From the NCBI RefSeq assembly GCF_008831285.2, contig NC_045139.1, positions 35,499,706 through 35,563,705 on the forward strand: a stretch of DNA of 64,000 bases, in the 5' to 3' direction. Below the pieces are notes generated by a model that saw only the letters and a list, made by a program, of their open reading frames with translations, made no database searches and was not told the origin of the DNA. A program made the position numbers and the translations under genes. How positions within the stretch are numbered: position 1 is the stretch's first letter; each line of letters starts with the position of its first letter. This DNA comes from Nymphaea colorata (lineage: Eukaryota > Streptophyta > Magnoliopsida > Nymphaeales > Nymphaeaceae). Shown here piece by piece: positions 62,734-64,000 of this stretch.

Positions 62734-62995
62734 TTACCTACGATGGTTGCATATCTGACAGATGTTTATTGAATTCTGGTTGGCAAATGTGCAATGTTCA
62801 CAATACCAGTGATCCGTATCATCAAGGCCCTTTCCATAACCAGATCTTGAAGTAGCAGCCTTGCCCCTGCCACTCCTCCCCTTGCTAGGAGCAGCCTTGA
62901 AGCTTGCTGATCTACTAGTTGTTCCCTGGGAATGCACATCCACCAACCCATTTTCTAATGCTTTTACCAGATTCTCGAAGTAATTACGAGTCACA
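62734..62995 (-). CDS. C-terminal exon of an ARIADNE-type RBR E3 ubiquitin ligase (partial)
   Basis: Last coding exon only, 87 codons including the stop, entered through an AG acceptor at 62996-62997 in phase 1. The reading VTRNYFENLVKALENGL matches the end of the Ariadne domain in plant ARI proteins. A basic low-complexity linker (SKGRSGRGKAATSRSG) follows, then a RanBP2-type zinc finger HWYCEHCTFANQNSINICQICN with four spaced cysteines, as in the ARI7/ARI8 group. The RING-IBR-RING catalytic part must lie upstream, beyond 64000. No further exon was seen between 62996 and the window edge, so the preceding intron is at least 1 kb. Confidence 0.85.
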
Positions 62996-63170
62996 CTGCA
63001 TATCAACAGGTGCCAAGTAAAAACATTAGCACAAAAACTTCCATTATTGTTCAAAGAAGTAAAGAAGTTTAAGGCACTCTTCTTTGGATATGTAACACAC
63101 ATTTTGTGCTATAATAGAGTAGAAGCACAAACTGGAAGATGATGATGATCATAGTTATCCATATTGCACA

Positions 63171-64000
63171 ATCTGGGTCCGTATCACGCGATACGTATCG
63201 TATACGTCTACGATAGACAATATGTATGTGTATCACAGGCATATCACCCGTATCGGGCAATACAAGGGCCGTATTGGGCGATATGCTACTGTATCTTATG
63301 ATATGGGGACAAAATGAAAAACAAACTCCTTGTTTCGTGTTTCTTTTTAAAATAGCTCCTCCTTCCCGCTTTCTAAACATCTCTAAGAGTTGTGGGAGAG
63401 AGAGATTCAAGTAGTTTTCTAAAAAAATCTATCATATGTTGGTAAGGACATTCCATTTGAAGGCATTAAAACAATTAACAAGAAAACGAGGTTGAAAAGA
63501 TAATGATGATTACTATCGATTGATGATAATAATGATATTTGGCACTTGGCAGTGAACAAGTATATGTTGTGAACTTGTGATACAACCTAAAACATTTTAA
63601 ATTTGTTATTGATGCACATTATATTATTCTGAATCTATGATTTCTCATTTTTGAAAATATTGTTCGTATATTATGGCTTATAAATAACGAATCATAAGTG
63701 CTCTTTAAGTGAGATACATTTTTCATATTGAATACATTTTTCTGAAATTTTCTCTAATTTTTATCTTTTTTGACATAAAAAATTAATTTTACGATACACT
63801 ATGCTACCTTTATGATAGATTATGATATGACATATGGGTCGGGTCTGATCCATGTAATGATATGCCTCTTACAACATTGGTGATGATAAAGCCAAATTTA
63901 TGACATGATTGTATCTTACATTCAATATGATCAACTCATAACAAAAGACAACCACAATATATACATATATAGCATAGGCATATCACCCGTATCGGGCCAT
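63171..64000. repeat. GTATCG-rich repeat in the ARIADNE-like gene intron
   Basis: 63171-63305 is dense in GTATCG/CGATAC words. A 22-base stretch containing CATATCACCCGTATCGGGC occurs at 63237-63258 and again at 63976-63997, 739 bp apart in direct orientation. Related but weaker words occur near 8960-9130 and 28570-28910. It looks like a dispersed transposon-derived repeat; its ends and class are unclear. Confidence 0.55.

Noticed and set aside
62996-64000. Search for further ARIADNE exons
   Set aside because: Only repeat-rich intron-like sequence was found; the RING-IBR-RING exons must lie outside the window.
1-64000. CRISPR array, rRNA, prophage or bacterial operon
   Set aside because: Nothing of the kind is present; all signals are those of plant nuclear DNA.

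Overview
This window is nuclear genomic DNA of a flowering plant. It is AT-rich, its genes are broken by GT-AG introns, and its proteins are plant-specific families (HAWAIIAN SKIRT F-box protein, SLAC/SLAH anion channel, ARIADNE-type E3 ligase). It also carries plant copia elements and miniature transposons. I cannot place the species from sequence alone; nothing looks grass-like. There are no bacterial operons, rRNA or CRISPR arrays.

Layout: (1) 203-8649, + strand, a three-exon bL25-type mitochondrial ribosomal protein. (2) 10543-11763, - strand, the HAWAIIAN SKIRT (HWS) F-box/kelch protein in one coding exon, probably with an intron in its 5' leader. (3) 12.6-20.5 kb, a repeat-rich stretch with a decayed copia relic and a hAT-like miniature element. 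(4) 20585-24072, + strand, a four-exon SLAH2/SLAH3-type S-type anion channel. (5) 27176-33176, - strand, the shared alpha subunit of protein farnesyltransferase and geranylgeranyltransferase-I (FTA/PLP), five exons, one intron with a GC donor. (6) 35311-39221, - strand, an unrecognised gene of about seven exons whose predicted protein has a DLNLLP motif and ends in a TLQLFP motif, both resembling TOPLESS-recruiting motifs. (7) 41559-58406, - strand, a nine-exon, probably plastid-targeted FAD-dependent oxidoreductase whose last intron (about 9 kb) contains an older copia relic and a young copia element (44461-49742). (8) 62734-62995, - strand, the last coding exon of an ARIADNE-like E3 ubiquitin ligase whose remainder lies beyond the right edge.

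The genes are unrelated housekeeping, regulatory and transport genes and do not form a pathway or cluster. The non-coding DNA is dominated by transposon debris: five copies of a roughly 345-430 bp repeat with GGATGTCAA-type inverted ends (one with a perfect 9-bp target duplication), three hAT-like miniatures with 8-bp duplications, one Tourist-like miniature with TTA duplications, a possible tiny solo LTR, two inverted copies of an A-rich repeat, and several local tandem duplications.

I did not find a convincing new multi-gene system. The observations most worth following are the unrecognised two-motif protein, the young but doubly defective intronic copia element, and the coherent miniature-transposon families.
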